Origin: Hermatobates lingyangjiaoensis
Taxonomy: Eukaryota; Arthropoda; Insecta; Hemiptera; Hermatobatidae
Direction: 5' to 3'
Length of the DNA: 64,000 nt
Assembly (NCBI GenBank): GCA_026182355.1
Contig: JAPFBL010000591.1
Location: 186,001 to 250,000 of the forward strand
The notes beneath the pieces are model-generated. The model saw only the letters and a list, made by a program, of their open reading frames with translations. It was not told where the DNA came from and did not search any database. Positions 11,118 through 20,576 of this stretch are shown here, in pieces. Each line of letters starts with the position of its first letter. Position 1 is the stretch's first letter. Both the position numbers and the translations under genes were made by a program.

Positions 11118-11169
11118 CTCACTTTTAATATTTCGACCGTAATGGCGGTCGTCCTCAGGAGAAGAAGTG
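11118..11169 (-). ncRNA. Hammerhead ribozyme-like motif, family 2, minus copy
   Basis: Minus-strand core CTGAGGA, one unpaired C, perfect 5-bp stem II GACCG/CGGTC, GAAA, then TATT giving stem III ATAT with U17, and a stem I strand ending in GTGAG opposite CACTTCTTCTC. The plus copy at 11248 is its near-exact mirror. Confidence 0.6.
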
Positions 11170-11247
11170 AATTGACGGAGGGACGACAGTCAACAGTCGA
11201 CAGGTCAAGGTTGACTGTAACAGTTGACTGTCGTCCCTCCGTCAATT

Positions 11248-11300
11248 CACTTCTTCTCCTGAGGACGACCGCCATTACGGTCGAAATATTGAAAAGTGAG
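11248..11300 (+). ncRNA. Hammerhead ribozyme-like motif, family 2, plus copy
   Basis: Stem I strand CACTTCTTCTC, CTGAGGA core, one unpaired C, 5-bp stem II GACCG/CGGTC with loop CCATTA, GAA-A, stem III ATAT, U17, and stem I strand GAAAAGTGAG. Stem I pairs with an internal mismatch at its third position, as is common in natural type I hammerheads. It has the best stem II of family 2 in the window. Confidence 0.65.
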
Positions 11301-11381
11301 TCTTTGTTGTGTTTCTGTTTATGTGTCACTGCTTATTTTAATTGTTATTTGTCCTGCCGGACCGTTTTTCGTTTATCATGG

Positions 11382-11412
<31 letters not shown>

Positions 11413-11444
11413 AAATGTACCGTAGCTTCGGCATTAACGACTTT

Positions 11445-11775
11445 CAAACTAAGCTGTTTCAGTCTCCTGACAGTCTTACGAATATAAGGTGGTAATTCTC
11501 AAATAAGTTGTCCAAAGGACATTGAGACACTTTTTTGAAACACTTTAATAGATATCAACAATTTTATTACAACTGAAAACTAACATCACAGGTAAAGAAA
11601 GAATTTAACATAACTTACAAGACCATTATCTACAAACTAGCTTTCAATTAAAATTGTTGATATATATTAAAGTGTTTCAAAAAAGTTTCTCAATGTCCTT
11701 TGAACAAATTATTTGGGAATTACAACCTTATATTCGTAAGACTGTCAGGAGACTGGAACAGCTTAGTATGCCTCC
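11445..11775. repeat. Foldback element without hammerhead core
   Basis: Inverted arms of about 115-125 bp (about 11447-11573 and 11656-11772). Shared blocks include CTGACAGTCTTACGAATATA, ACATTGAGA(C/A)AC-TTTTTTGAAACACTTT and TATCAACAATTTT. The loop is about 80 bp. I find no GAAA-palindrome core, so this seems to be a separate foldback family. It creates mirrored reading frames. Confidence 0.75.
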
Positions 11776-11879
11776 AAGAAGATTTGCATAAAACCCAACT
11801 GAGAGTTTTTGGGTTTTTGACAGTTTGGTTTTGCGTCAGTTGGATTTCCAACTGGACTACTAACTCAAAATCGAAAAGA

Positions 11880-12060
11880 GAAAAACATAGACATAGGCAT
11901 TCAAGACTCATTACTATATTTAGACAGGCGTCGTCATCAGGTAGAAGTACTCCTGTAGTTACTCCGTAGGATGTACTCTGATGATGCTTCATTCGACGAT
12001 GCTTGTCGAATATTAATGAGTCTTGTATGCCTCTGTTTATGTTTTTCTCTTTCCTTTATG
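11880..12060. repeat. Hammerhead family 2 inverted pair, decayed
   Basis: The minus core (11907-11947) has CTGATGA and stem II GAC/GTC, but TAAA replaces GAAA. The plus core (11975-12020) has CTGATGA followed by an enlarged segment and GTCGAATATTA, with A15.1 lost. The outer arms share AGACTCATTA with its mirror and the tail TTTATG-TTTTTCTCTT-CCTTTATGAA. Confidence 0.55.
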
Positions 12061-13560
12061 AAGTTATAGGTTGAAAGCTTATTTTTGAGTTTTTTTGTTA
12101 TTAGTTATTAGGGAAAGAAAGTGAGAGGAAAATAGGGTCAAAATTGTGTGGAAGAGACAGAGAGTGAGAAGTGGGAGAAAATCAAATATACTTCAAAGTT
12201 TACACATACAAGATGGAAGGTTATTAAGAGAATTTTTAAGAGTTCAGTAAAATAGTTTCTTAACTTGTACTTTGTTACATCAATGACTCTTGCCGTAATG
12301 TGGTTCGTTTTAGCTCAAGAGACGAGGGTTGAATCCCTTAACCCTTTGTCCTTTGTGGACAATGATATTCCTCGTGACGGCTAAAGTCGTCTTCTAGGGG
12401 GTAGTTTCCAGCAACCCTGACTTGGCAGGTCTGACTGTCACTGGAATTAACATTGCTAAACACACAAACAATGCTGTTTAGAAATTCTAATAGAACCTTC
12501 CAATTTAACAGTTTACTTTCAAAGTTGCTCACTTAATTAGAAAATCAATAGCTCAGCCTTCATCTTAATTGTGATTTCATACACTTTCCAACTTTCATAG
12601 AAATATTAATAAAACATTATCATTTCTTAAGTAATTATTTAAAAATTATTGGAGTGGTTGTTCAAGCGTGGTCCACGTACCACGGTATGGTTGTGTATTC
12701 GAAAGTTTGTGTACTCCTTACGAGTCACTTTGTTTGATGTATCATTTTGATACTCCAACCAAAAATAGCCTTAATGGTGTAGAAAGGAGGTCTAGTTATG
12801 CATACGTTTCTATTCATATATATATATGAATAGAGGTAGGGTGAGGAGAACAACAGGGAAAGGGGGTTGATTGTACCATGGACTTTATTGCCCATTATGT
12901 GTGTTTAGACACCATATTTTTTCTAAACTATAATTCTCAGAGAACTCTGTTTTTGTAGTTACTATTATTCTAATATTATCAGTAATCTAATAGATTGTCT
13001 AAGTACAGAAAAAGCCAGTTTCGAGTAATAATATAAACATGTTAACTTGTTTTTGCATTTGAAAGCTTGTGAACAAAAATAGTTACACCTTTTAATGATA
13101 AATATTACAATCGAAAATAAAATTATCTCCTTATGCGAGAATAAGTGTTTTAGGTTTTTTGGCAAAATTGGCTTAACGGAAACCAGAGTCAGGTTTATTA
13201 ACTCAGAAAATATTTTGTCACTTTTTCATTAAGACTACAAGACTATTTTTTTGTTATAATATCCTGTCTAAAATCTAATATTATAAGATAATTATTCAAT
13301 AATTTCACCTTCATAAGAAGCAGTATCGCTCTAGAAACGCAAAACTCATACTGGAATAACTCAAACTGTAGTTCATTCAGACTACAGTTGTTGTTGACAT
13401 CCACAGACTATTTTCCATTGTAAAATAATTCGTAATGTAATACTTAGTTTTTCTGTTTCAAAATGTATACTTCTGCCTGTGAAAAAGGTTTAATTATGAC
13501 AATGAGAGTTTAATTTGAACCTGAAGAACTGACCTAGTCCCTATAAACTTTAGTTTTGTG
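12061..13560. other. Spacer with a possible degenerate tRNA-like B box
   Basis: No gene. At about 12300-12350 the stretch TTAGCTCAAGAG followed by GGGTTGAATCCC resembles a tRNA-like B box, but the rest of the SINE body is absent. A decayed family-3-like stretch (CAATGAGAGTTTAATTTGAA) lies at about 13500. Confidence 0.35.
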
Positions 13561-13576
13561 TATATATATATATATA

Positions 13577-13610
<34 letters not shown>
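13561..13610. repeat. (TA)n microsatellite
   Basis: Nearly pure TA dinucleotides over about 48 bp, interrupted once. Confidence 0.95.
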
Positions 13611-13612
<2 letters not shown>

Positions 13613-13714
13613 TCTTAGACATGGGTAAGGCAAATCGTTCTTCACAATAGGTCATAAATTGTTTAAATGCTTCTAATATAATTATAATTACCTGGAATAT
13701 ACATTTTGATAATT

Positions 13715-14090
13715 ATAAAATAAATATGTTATTAGTATGACGTGGCATGAAAGCAATATATGTTTATCTTAAATCTTCTTAGTGAATACATTTAAAGGTC
13801 AGTATTTCACACTGCTTCTTATTACACACAATCACTTTGTCAGTTGGTTACTGTAAAGTATAGGGGCCATGAAAGATTTGTTATTTGCGAATCTCACGGA
13901 TTTGAATATTTCTCATTATGTTTATCTTAACTTGGTCTAGTTTTGGTTTCAATAAAGACTATTGGTCAAGATACATGTTTCACCGTTTATGAAGTCGTCA
14001 TGATTTGAAATTACATATATTTTTGTACGATAAGGATCCCATGCGTTGGGTGATATTTAAGAACCATATATTTCTTTATTTTATGTTAAG
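13715..14090 (+). repeat. Dispersed duplicate, copy 2
   Basis: Direct repeat of 9885-10270, with the same order of blocks (GAATACATTTAAAGGTCA, CACACAATCACTTTGTCAG, TTGAATATTTCTC) and scattered substitutions. Confidence 0.8.
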
Positions 14091-14455
14091 ATCGTACTGA
14101 TTTTAACCCCTTGTTTTAGAGGGGTTAAATTTTAGAAATTTTGAAAAATTTTTATATTTCATTATCTTATTATGAATATTATTTCAAAACGATTTTTGAG
14201 TTTTGATTATTGGATGAAGACATTTTACATAAATAAAGACCACTATTTGTAGTGGTGTTCTATCTGTAGTTACTTCTAATATTGTGGCACAAAAATAATA
14301 ATTTTTTTATTATTATTAATATAGATAGCTGCATTAAAAAAGAAGTTATAATTTACTTCTACAGCTCTGACACTGCTGACTCCTGACAGGAATATTGTGT
14401 CATCCTCATGATTCTACATGGGGGGTCTTTAAATATTGTCTCACACATGGTATAG
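14091..14455. other. AT-rich spacer
   Basis: Nothing beyond a short hairpin (CCACTATTTGTAGTGG). Confidence 0.4.
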
Positions 14456-14463
14456 ACTAGAGA

Positions 14464-15115
14464 AGAGTTTTTCAAACTTTTTTTGACGCGGAACCCTTTT
14501 TGGTTCCAGTAACTTTCCTGGGAACCCCAGATTCGTAATATAAATATTTTCATATGCCTTTTTAAACAGTATGTATGTATAAAAACAAATAAACAAGTAA
14601 TATTACTGCAATGTGTATTTTTCAAATAAAAATACAAAACTAAAAAATTTTAATTTTCATATTTTCCACAAGTGCATAACGCATAAAACAGAATTACTAA
14701 CAATTTTAACACAGTTTATTTTGTAATCATTTTGGCTTTATAGTTGAGAGTTTGATTTTCAAGAAGTAAAAGATTTTAGAGGTAAAATCCAGTTTGACCT
14801 AGGTAGGTAGTGGGAAATGGCAGCAATGTGTGAAGTGCTACTTCTGCAATAGCAGAAAATTCGGGAATCAGATAGTTCCAAAAACTGACTAGTGATTCAT
14901 CCTAAATATGAAAAAAATTTTGACCACTTCTACTTATGGGTATATGTAGTATAAAAATTATTTGGTTTTCATTATTCACAAGAAATATAGAATAAATCCA
15001 TTCGCACAGAAAAAAATGTTTAGAAAAATGTTTTTACTAAACGTTTTTCACGAAACCCCAGACAGTCTGTTAAGGAACCCCTGGGTTCAGCGGAACTCAC
15101 TTTGGGAACCTCTGA
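14464..15115. mobile_element. hAT-type non-autonomous element, 652 bp
   Basis: Flanked by identical 8-bp direct repeats ACTAGAGA (14456-14463 and 15116-15123). The right end read inward is TCAGAGGTTCCCAAAG, then GTTCCGCTGAACC; the left end is AGAGTTTTTCAAAC, then GACGCGGAACCC. An 8-bp duplication plus a CAG(A/G)GGTTC...AAA end is typical of hAT MITEs. The left end seems to have lost its first two bases. There is no transposase remnant inside, only short frames. Confidence 0.75.
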
Positions 15116-15124
15116 ACTAGAGAC

Positions 15125-15275
15125 TGCTTAACATATTTTCTCAAGTACGACTTACTCATAGTTTTCCCTCTTGAATGAAAAAATCGAGGGCCAATGTGAA
15201 AATATACGAGTCCAGAGGCGAGCATCCAAGCCACTGGGCTACTGTAGCCCCTCTGATAATGCGTTTACTTTTAGT
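15125..15275 (-). mobile_element. SINE fragment, tRNA head only
   Basis: The minus strand shows the head end (GGGGCTACAGTAGCCCAGTGG, an A-box-like part) and the AATCGAGGGCC...TTCAT-like body start. The 3' two thirds of the SINE are missing. Confidence 0.55.
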
Positions 15276-16440
15276 GAAGTTGAGTGTAGGTGACTTTTCT
15301 TCCCATTTTCTTCAGTTAGCCTAGTGCGACAGTGTTTTGAAATAAAATAACACTAGTAACATATATTCTGTGAGAAAATAGAGTGGAAATAATTTGCTTC
15401 TGAAGTCCTTTAATGAAAAAACTTTTCGAATATTAATATTCTTTTCAAGTTATGTGAGTTATTGAGAAATTCGGAGTTCGAGGATACATAGCGATTGACA
15501 TAGTACTCATTATTATTATTCTTTCATAAACTGGTATTATCAACTTATAAATGTTTGTAAGATTTCTTTTTTGTGTATCATGTTTTTAAAGTTTTTTTTT
15601 CAGATGGCTTCAATTTGTAAAGCTATATAAAAATAAATAGCAACGCCAATATATCAGTGAGTTATTTGAGTCAGCTTATATATACATTTAACCCCGGTTT
15701 ATCTATAACAGGTTCAATTTATAAAAAAAAATATATATGTATGAAATATTATTGATACAACATTGGATGGATTTAATAATATATCACCGGATTTAGGACA
15801 ATTGAAAGTTTCGCATTTTCTTTGGGTTTTAATCTTGACTAATTCTTTTACAATCCCTTTCAAAAGAAAAATAACCTGTATGTGTTTAATCCTAGCCATT
15901 CTTGATTAAACCTCCTATCTAGCTAGATTATGGTACTATTATAATATGCAGTTAGCATACATAACACCCACACACACCCAGATATGTGTGTAAGTGTGTG
16001 TAAATATGTGTGTAAATATGTGTGTGAGATTAAATTTTCTGCCCACTTTTGTCTTAATTAGTTTTCTGGATTTCTTTTCCAAATCTCGAAGTCTTACTTT
16101 CATTTCTTTAGGAACTAGGTTTGAAATGAACTAGGAAATGAAGGACTGTTCCCCAAATATATATATATATATACATATATACGAGTATATATATATACTT
16201 GTATATTTTGGAAGCAGTCATGTAAAGAAGTTTGGTTAAATTTTCTATTAATAAGGTTCCTTGTACACTTCTCAAAGGAGCGGAATAATTTTCTTGCGTT
16301 ACTCAAGAAATTCTGACTTCTGTAAGTTATTTTATTTTTTTTTATAATCTCTGAAATACTTCTGCTTGTAATATTCATAAGTTATTACAATCCAATTTCA
16401 TAATGTTTATACGCTGGATGTTGATAAGTGATTTCTTCTT
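15276..16440. other. AT-rich spacer with GTGTGTAA repeats
   Basis: No gene. At 15966-16028 a short TGTGTGTAAATA tandem, and at 16157-16203 a (TA)n tract. Confidence 0.4.
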
Positions 16441-16449
16441 ATTCTTTGT

Positions 16450-16520
16450 TATAGGCCTATGAAAAATGTTTTAAAACAAAATCGAAACGTCGGTAATGAG
16501 AGTTTGATTTTTGAACCTAG
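16450..16520 (+). repeat. Hammerhead family 3 fragment
   Basis: AAAATCGAAACGTCGG followed by TAATGAGAGTTTGA, the 3' half of family 3, with a weak stem II upstream (GTTTTAAAAC near the GAAAC). It is followed by (TA)n at 16540-16590. Confidence 0.5.
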
Positions 16521-16540
16521 AAAGTTAACCGAATACTGAT

Positions 16541-16579
<39 letters not shown>

Positions 16580-16599
16580 TATATATATAACAAGATCAG

Positions 16600-16730
16600 T
16601 TTGGTTTTGACTCTGACGAAGACCGCTTGTTACGGTTGAAAGATCTTAGTATTTTTCCCATTTCATTTTGTTGTTTGATCATTGATTGTTATTTCACGTG
16701 TTTATGTGAAATCTTTATATATATATATAA
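16600..16730 (+). repeat. Hammerhead family 1 half-element
   Basis: One arm only: the core (entered separately), then the family tail with TTGATTGTTATTTCACGTG and TTATGTGAAATC, ending in (TA)n. It is flanked by (TA)n on the left as well. Confidence 0.7.
16609..16650 (+). ncRNA. Hammerhead ribozyme-like motif, family 1, best-kept core
   Basis: ACT-CTGACGA, a spare A, stem II GACCG/CGGTT (with one G-U) around CTTGTTA, GAA-A, stem III AGATCT (a perfect palindrome), U17, then AGT pairing with ACT. Every invariant core base is present. Stem III cannot form a normal loop within one molecule, so a dimer is likely, as in other minimal-stem-III hammerheads. Confidence 0.6.
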
Positions 16731-16769
16731 AACAGTTCAAAATGGAGATATATATATATATATATATAT

Positions 16770-16890
16770 TTGAGTTAGCTTCAGCTACTCAAAGGGACTA
16801 CTTCTGCCCGATGACGACTGTCGAAATATCGTTGTGAGTGTTTTGTGTGTGCCTTTATTTGTTTTTCTCTTCCTGTGTGAACTATATATA
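16770..16890 (+). repeat. Hammerhead family 2 half-element
   Basis: Core at about 16796-16839: CCGATGA (one change from CTGATGA), stem II GAC/GTC, GAAA, ATAT, C17 and GTTGTGAG. It is followed by the tail TTTTTCTCTTCCTGTGTGAA and a (TA)n tract. Confidence 0.6.
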
Positions 16891-16946
16891 TATACATATA
16901 TATAATTAAAGTTACAGCTAGAGAACACAAGAAAAAGGACGAACAC

Positions 16947-16947
<1 letters not shown>

Positions 16948-17026
<79 letters not shown>
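16948..17026. repeat. (CT)n and (TA)n microsatellites
   Basis: About 20 CT dinucleotides followed by about 15 TA dinucleotides. They generate a spurious Arg-Glu repeat frame on the minus strand. Confidence 0.95.
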
Positions 17027-17262
17027 CAACTAAAAAATGATTGATCGGGATGCGGTCAGTTTCTTCCACTTTCAATTCAAACTCTCATTGCCGACGTTTC
17101 GATTTTATTTAAAATCTTTTTCCAAAGGCCTACAAACAGAGGAAAACAAAACGTCGGCAATGAGAGTTTGAATTGAAAGTGGAAGAAACTGACCGCATCC
17201 CGATCAATCATTTTTTAGTTGTATATCTGTCACACGGTCGAGAAGTTATTAGTGTTTATATA
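17027..17262. repeat. Hammerhead family 3 inverted-pair element (ACGT type)
   Basis: Arms (about 17028-17120 and 17145-17222) share TGATCGGGATGCGGTCAGTT, TTCTTCCACTTTCAATTCAA and CTCATTGCCGACGTTTCG. The minus core (17082-17130) has TTTGGAA in place of CTGANGA, stem II GATTTT/AAAATC, GAAA, ACGT and C17 (a GUC triplet). The plus core keeps only AAAACGTCGG. The element is bounded by (TA)n. Confidence 0.7.
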
Positions 17263-17264
17263 TA

Positions 17265-17301
<37 letters not shown>
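17263..17301. repeat. (TA)n microsatellite
   Basis: TA dinucleotide tract between two hammerhead elements. Confidence 0.9.
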
Positions 17302-17302
<1 letters not shown>

Positions 17303-17820
17303 GAATTAAAGAGGAGGTAGTACACAGATAAACAAAGGAATAATTTACTTCTATATTTCGACCATCGTCATCATCAGGGGACGAAAAGTCCCGCAGGAAG
17401 GTAAAGCGACGACTCTAAATTGTTTAAAATAACAATAAAGAAGAGAAATGTGAATTAAAGTAAAATGCATTAAAGTTGTTTTTTATTCATTTTTTTTAAT
17501 TTGTTATGTTGTTATTATATTATTATATTTGAATAATTATTATTTTTTATTTTTTTTACTTCTTAATTTGACTCATCATTTCCTTCCCCTCTATTTTCGC
17601 TTGGTGGTTGTAGCGGGAGTACTGAGTAACGGTTGTGTGTGCTGTTGCTGATCGTCTTCAGTCGCCGCTCTGCCTTCCTGCGGGACTCTTCGTCTCCTGA
17701 TGACGACGATCTTTGAAATAGAGAAGTGAGTTATTCCTTTGTCTACCTGTGTGCTACTTTCTTTGTAATTGGGTTTTATTTAAAAGTCCATTGGATCGTT
17801 TCAATGATTACTGTATATAT
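17302..17820. mobile_element. Hammerhead family 2 inverted pair around 250-bp unique core
   Basis: The left arm (minus) has AAAGGAATAA, the core at 17342-17384 (CTGATGA, GAC/GTC, GAAA, ATAT, A17) and the leader CCCGCAGGAAGG. The right arm (plus) has CTGCCTTCCTGCGGGACTC, the core at 17688-17730 (CTGATGA, stem II lost, GAAA, TAGA) and the tail. Between them are about 270 bp, AT-rich then GC-richer (GGTTGTAGCGGGAGTACTGAG). It ends with a degenerate GTCC...GGATCGTTT motif and a TA tract. Confidence 0.7.
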
Positions 17821-17935
17821 ATAGTTCATAAAGGAAAGAGAAAATCATAGGAAAACAGACACAGAAGACTCACTACGATATTTCGACATTCGTCGTCGTC
17901 AGGCTTCAGCTAATCAAAGGTACTACTTCTGCCCC
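17821..17935 (-). repeat. Hammerhead family 2 half-element
   Basis: Minus-strand core at 17869-17912: CTGACGA, stem II GAC/GTC with loop GAAT, GAAA, ATAT, C17, GTAGTGAG. All invariant bases are kept. The leader (TACCTTTGATTAGCTGAAGC) matches that at 16.77 kb (TTGAGTTAGCTTCAG) in inverted order, so the two may be the displaced arms of one element with 17.0-17.8 kb inserted between them. Confidence 0.6.
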
Positions 17936-18925
17936 TGCATTCGCAAAATAGCGTCCGAGTACGATTAGAAGCAACGTTCGATAGACCTTTTACCAAAACC
18001 TGTTTAGAGCATTTGAAGACTTTGAGTTTTTCGTTAATTAAAAAACGTCTGTCATAAGCATATGGCTAAATGTTTTTAATAGCAGAATAAATGTTGAGTT
18101 CAACAACACACATGTTTTTCTGTTGGGAACACTTTGTCGAGAATAACGCTGGTTTATGTTATAATGATTATAACACTCTACAAATGACAACGGCATAAAA
18201 GACATCTGCCGGTCTGGAATATTACTCCAGTGAAGTCAGCATTGTAGTTTTTTCAAATATAGATTAAGTTGGCCCAGCTGTTTTTTTCTTTGACAGTATA
18301 GAGGAGCTTGTGTTTGGGTCGGTAGTGTCTTCAACGAAGATTGCTATAAAAGATGAGTTTGCCAATAAAACGATTTGCGATATTATCTCTGGTTTAGGAA
18401 AGTCTGTAATATCTTTGCCGATTGAAACACCTTAGAAGTAGATTACACAATCACACATATAAAGATATGTTGAACAAAATGAGTTTAACCATTTTCTTTA
18501 ACTATGAAGAACTGATGATCTGAAGGTACTTCTGATATTAGAGTTATGAGTCCTTCAGTAGGTGTAAAAGTGTATTTTGATAATCTAAATTTTAATCGAT
18601 TTCCACTGGTAGTTGTATTTCCAGGGGTTGTAGTTGTCTCATTTTATGGATTAAGTAACTCTTCGTGGCATTAGGTAGTAGATAAAAATATACTAACGAA
18701 TTTGATTATGAATTCGCTGAACATAGGCAGTTTGATGACCTGTTTGGTTAATTCTTTTATGCATTATTATATCCTTGATTGTTTATGTAATAAGGTCAAT
18801 TTATGTTAGTTATTGTGCCGAGATGGGTAACAGTTATGTTTTGTCTAATTTAGTCATCAGAGAGGTCTGCCACAGTGGGGTGAGGTTAGGTGCAGTGGTA
18901 TTCCTGCAGACACAAACATTTAACA
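17936..18925. other. Spacer, no supported gene
   Basis: About 1 kb with somewhat higher G content and no repeat shared with the window. A 64-codon frame at 18775-18969 partly overlaps the following SINE and is not supported as a gene. Confidence 0.4.
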
Positions 18926-19200
18926 TAGGCAGTCCTCAATTTCGCCTAACTAAAGTGTATTTAGAATAGAGATCTTTAACTAGTACTTATCATTTACAGG
19001 CTCAAGACTGAAATGACCTACACAGAGAGAGTTATTAGATACCAAGAATCAAACAAACAGTGTCATTCCAAATTCACATACATCTGGACGAATTGAGCAA
19101 GTTGAATAGACACAAGGTCTTCTCCGAGGGACAACATGCTACCCAAGGTACCCTGGATCTACCAGGCAAGCACGCAATCCACTTGGCTACCTTGGCCCCG
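18926..19200 (-). mobile_element. SINE copy with internal insertion or rearrangement
   Basis: The 3' end (AAAGATCTCTATTCTAAATA on the minus strand) and the head (GGGGCCAAGGTAGCCAAGTGG and a B-box region) are both present. About 100 bp of unrelated sequence (about 19005-19105) separates them, at the point where the GACGTTAAG...CCTCGG hairpin should be continuous. Confidence 0.7.
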
Positions 19201-19687
19201 AGCAGCCATAGTACTTTGAGTGTTGAGTAAAGCCTGGAAGTCTATTCAAGCAAAGGACTGTAGTTGGATGTCTGCCACATTATTCTCATTCGGCATAGGT
19301 ATGCATATAGAATGCTGGGACTGACATTTACCACTAATGCCTTGTGACTCCCTTTCAGACTGATCTTCAACAAAACTTTTTTTTTACTCCATGACATACA
19401 TCAATATCTGATAATGAGCATAGTACAAGTCAGTGACTTCTACGACATAGTTGTATTTGAAAACATGTTCTTTGTTATCACAGTTTATTAATTCTGACCT
19501 TTGCTAAGTAACCCATAAGGTCGGGTTATTTATCCATAATATCACTGGTTTCACGTTAACTTGTTCAATTCGTCCTGATGTATTTGAATAAGGCATGACA
19601 CAGTTTGTTTTATTCTAGGTATTTATATAGGACATTTCAGAATTCATAACATTATTCCAGAATATTTATTGTACTTTGGTTTTGTTA
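19201..19687. other. Spacer, no supported gene
   Basis: Nothing recognisable before the target duplication of the 10-kb hAT element. Confidence 0.4.
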
Positions 19688-19808
19688 CTCTACCTCAGGC
19701 ATGGACAACTTTCTTGAATTGTGGGCCGCATTATGTAATTCATAAATGACCGTGGGTGGTATAATAATTTCCATAGTTTTTGGATACATAAAGCTTATAT
19801 GTATAATG

Positions 19809-19812
<4 letters not shown>

Positions 19813-19840
<28 letters not shown>

Positions 19841-19872
19841 GAATTAAAAGAAACGGTCCAGCGGACTTTTTT
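19813..19872 (-). repeat. (TA)n and left end of a split hammerhead family 2 element
   Basis: A TA tract, then AATTAAAAGAAACGGTCCAG and CGGACTTTTTT. Its mirror, AAAAAAGTCCTCTGGACCG and TTTCTTTTAATTGTATATA, sits at 29267-29305. The two are the outer ends of one inverted element now separated by 9.4 kb of insertions. Confidence 0.7.
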
Positions 19873-20576
19873 ACTTTACTATAAGTAAAGTATAGTGATC
19901 GTGAAAAAATTCGATCTCGAGATTTTGACGGAATTACATGTTTTGAGGTCCCAGAAGTCGTTTTATGAAGTTTTTACGATGATGTCTGTGTGTGTGTGGG
20001 TGGGTGAGTGTGTTAGCATTGCTTGTTACCACGCTACGGTCCAGAATCTTTGATGGATCAAGTTGATATTTTACACAAAAATGGGCCCTATAAAGACGAA
20101 GATCCCTATTGTTTGGGAAGAATTATGCATGATGGGAAAGTCACTTTATTTGCCAAAAACCGTTTTTTAAAACATTTATTTCTCCTAAACTGGTAACCCT
20201 AGAGTTTTGAAATTTTGACATTATCTTTGAGGTTACAAATGGAACAAACGAAAAATATATTCAGAATTTTAAATGAACAGGAAATATTTTTTTTTCAATA
20301 AAATGTATAAATTTTGACTTATAATTCAATCTCAAACCTTGTGAGAGGAATACAAGCCATACTGTTTGACGGATCAAAATGAAACTATACCGATAAATAG
20401 AACATTATATGGAAAATGAGTTGAGATATTTTTTTTCAAAATAAAATTCCCTAATGGGGCGTTACAGTATGATTTCTGTTTTCAGAAAATGTTTTTTTGA
20501 CGCTAAACGCCTCATTAAAAAATAATGAAAATTTGACCAAAAATGGAACAAAAAATTAACAAGTCATAAAAAAAAA

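Larger units (their letters stand above)
11070..11410. mobile_element. Hammerhead family 2 foldback element, near-perfect
   Basis: Arms of about 120 bp (about 11072-11193 and 11224-11345) are almost perfect reverse complements around a loop of about 30 bp. Each arm holds a complete hammerhead-like core facing outward. The right side continues with the shared tail GTCCTGCCGGACCGTTTTTC and ends at (TA)n. High arm identity implies recent formation or gene conversion between the arms. Confidence 0.85.

Noticed and set aside
11039..11495. Mirrored frames of 96 and 117 codons on opposite strands
   Set aside because: Both are translations of the same near-perfect foldback.
12300..12450. SINE with GGGTTGAATCCC B box
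   Set aside because: Only the B-box-like string fits; the A box and body are missing.
16781..17029. Arg-Glu repeat protein on the minus strand
   Set aside because: Encoded by (CT)n and (TA)n microsatellites.
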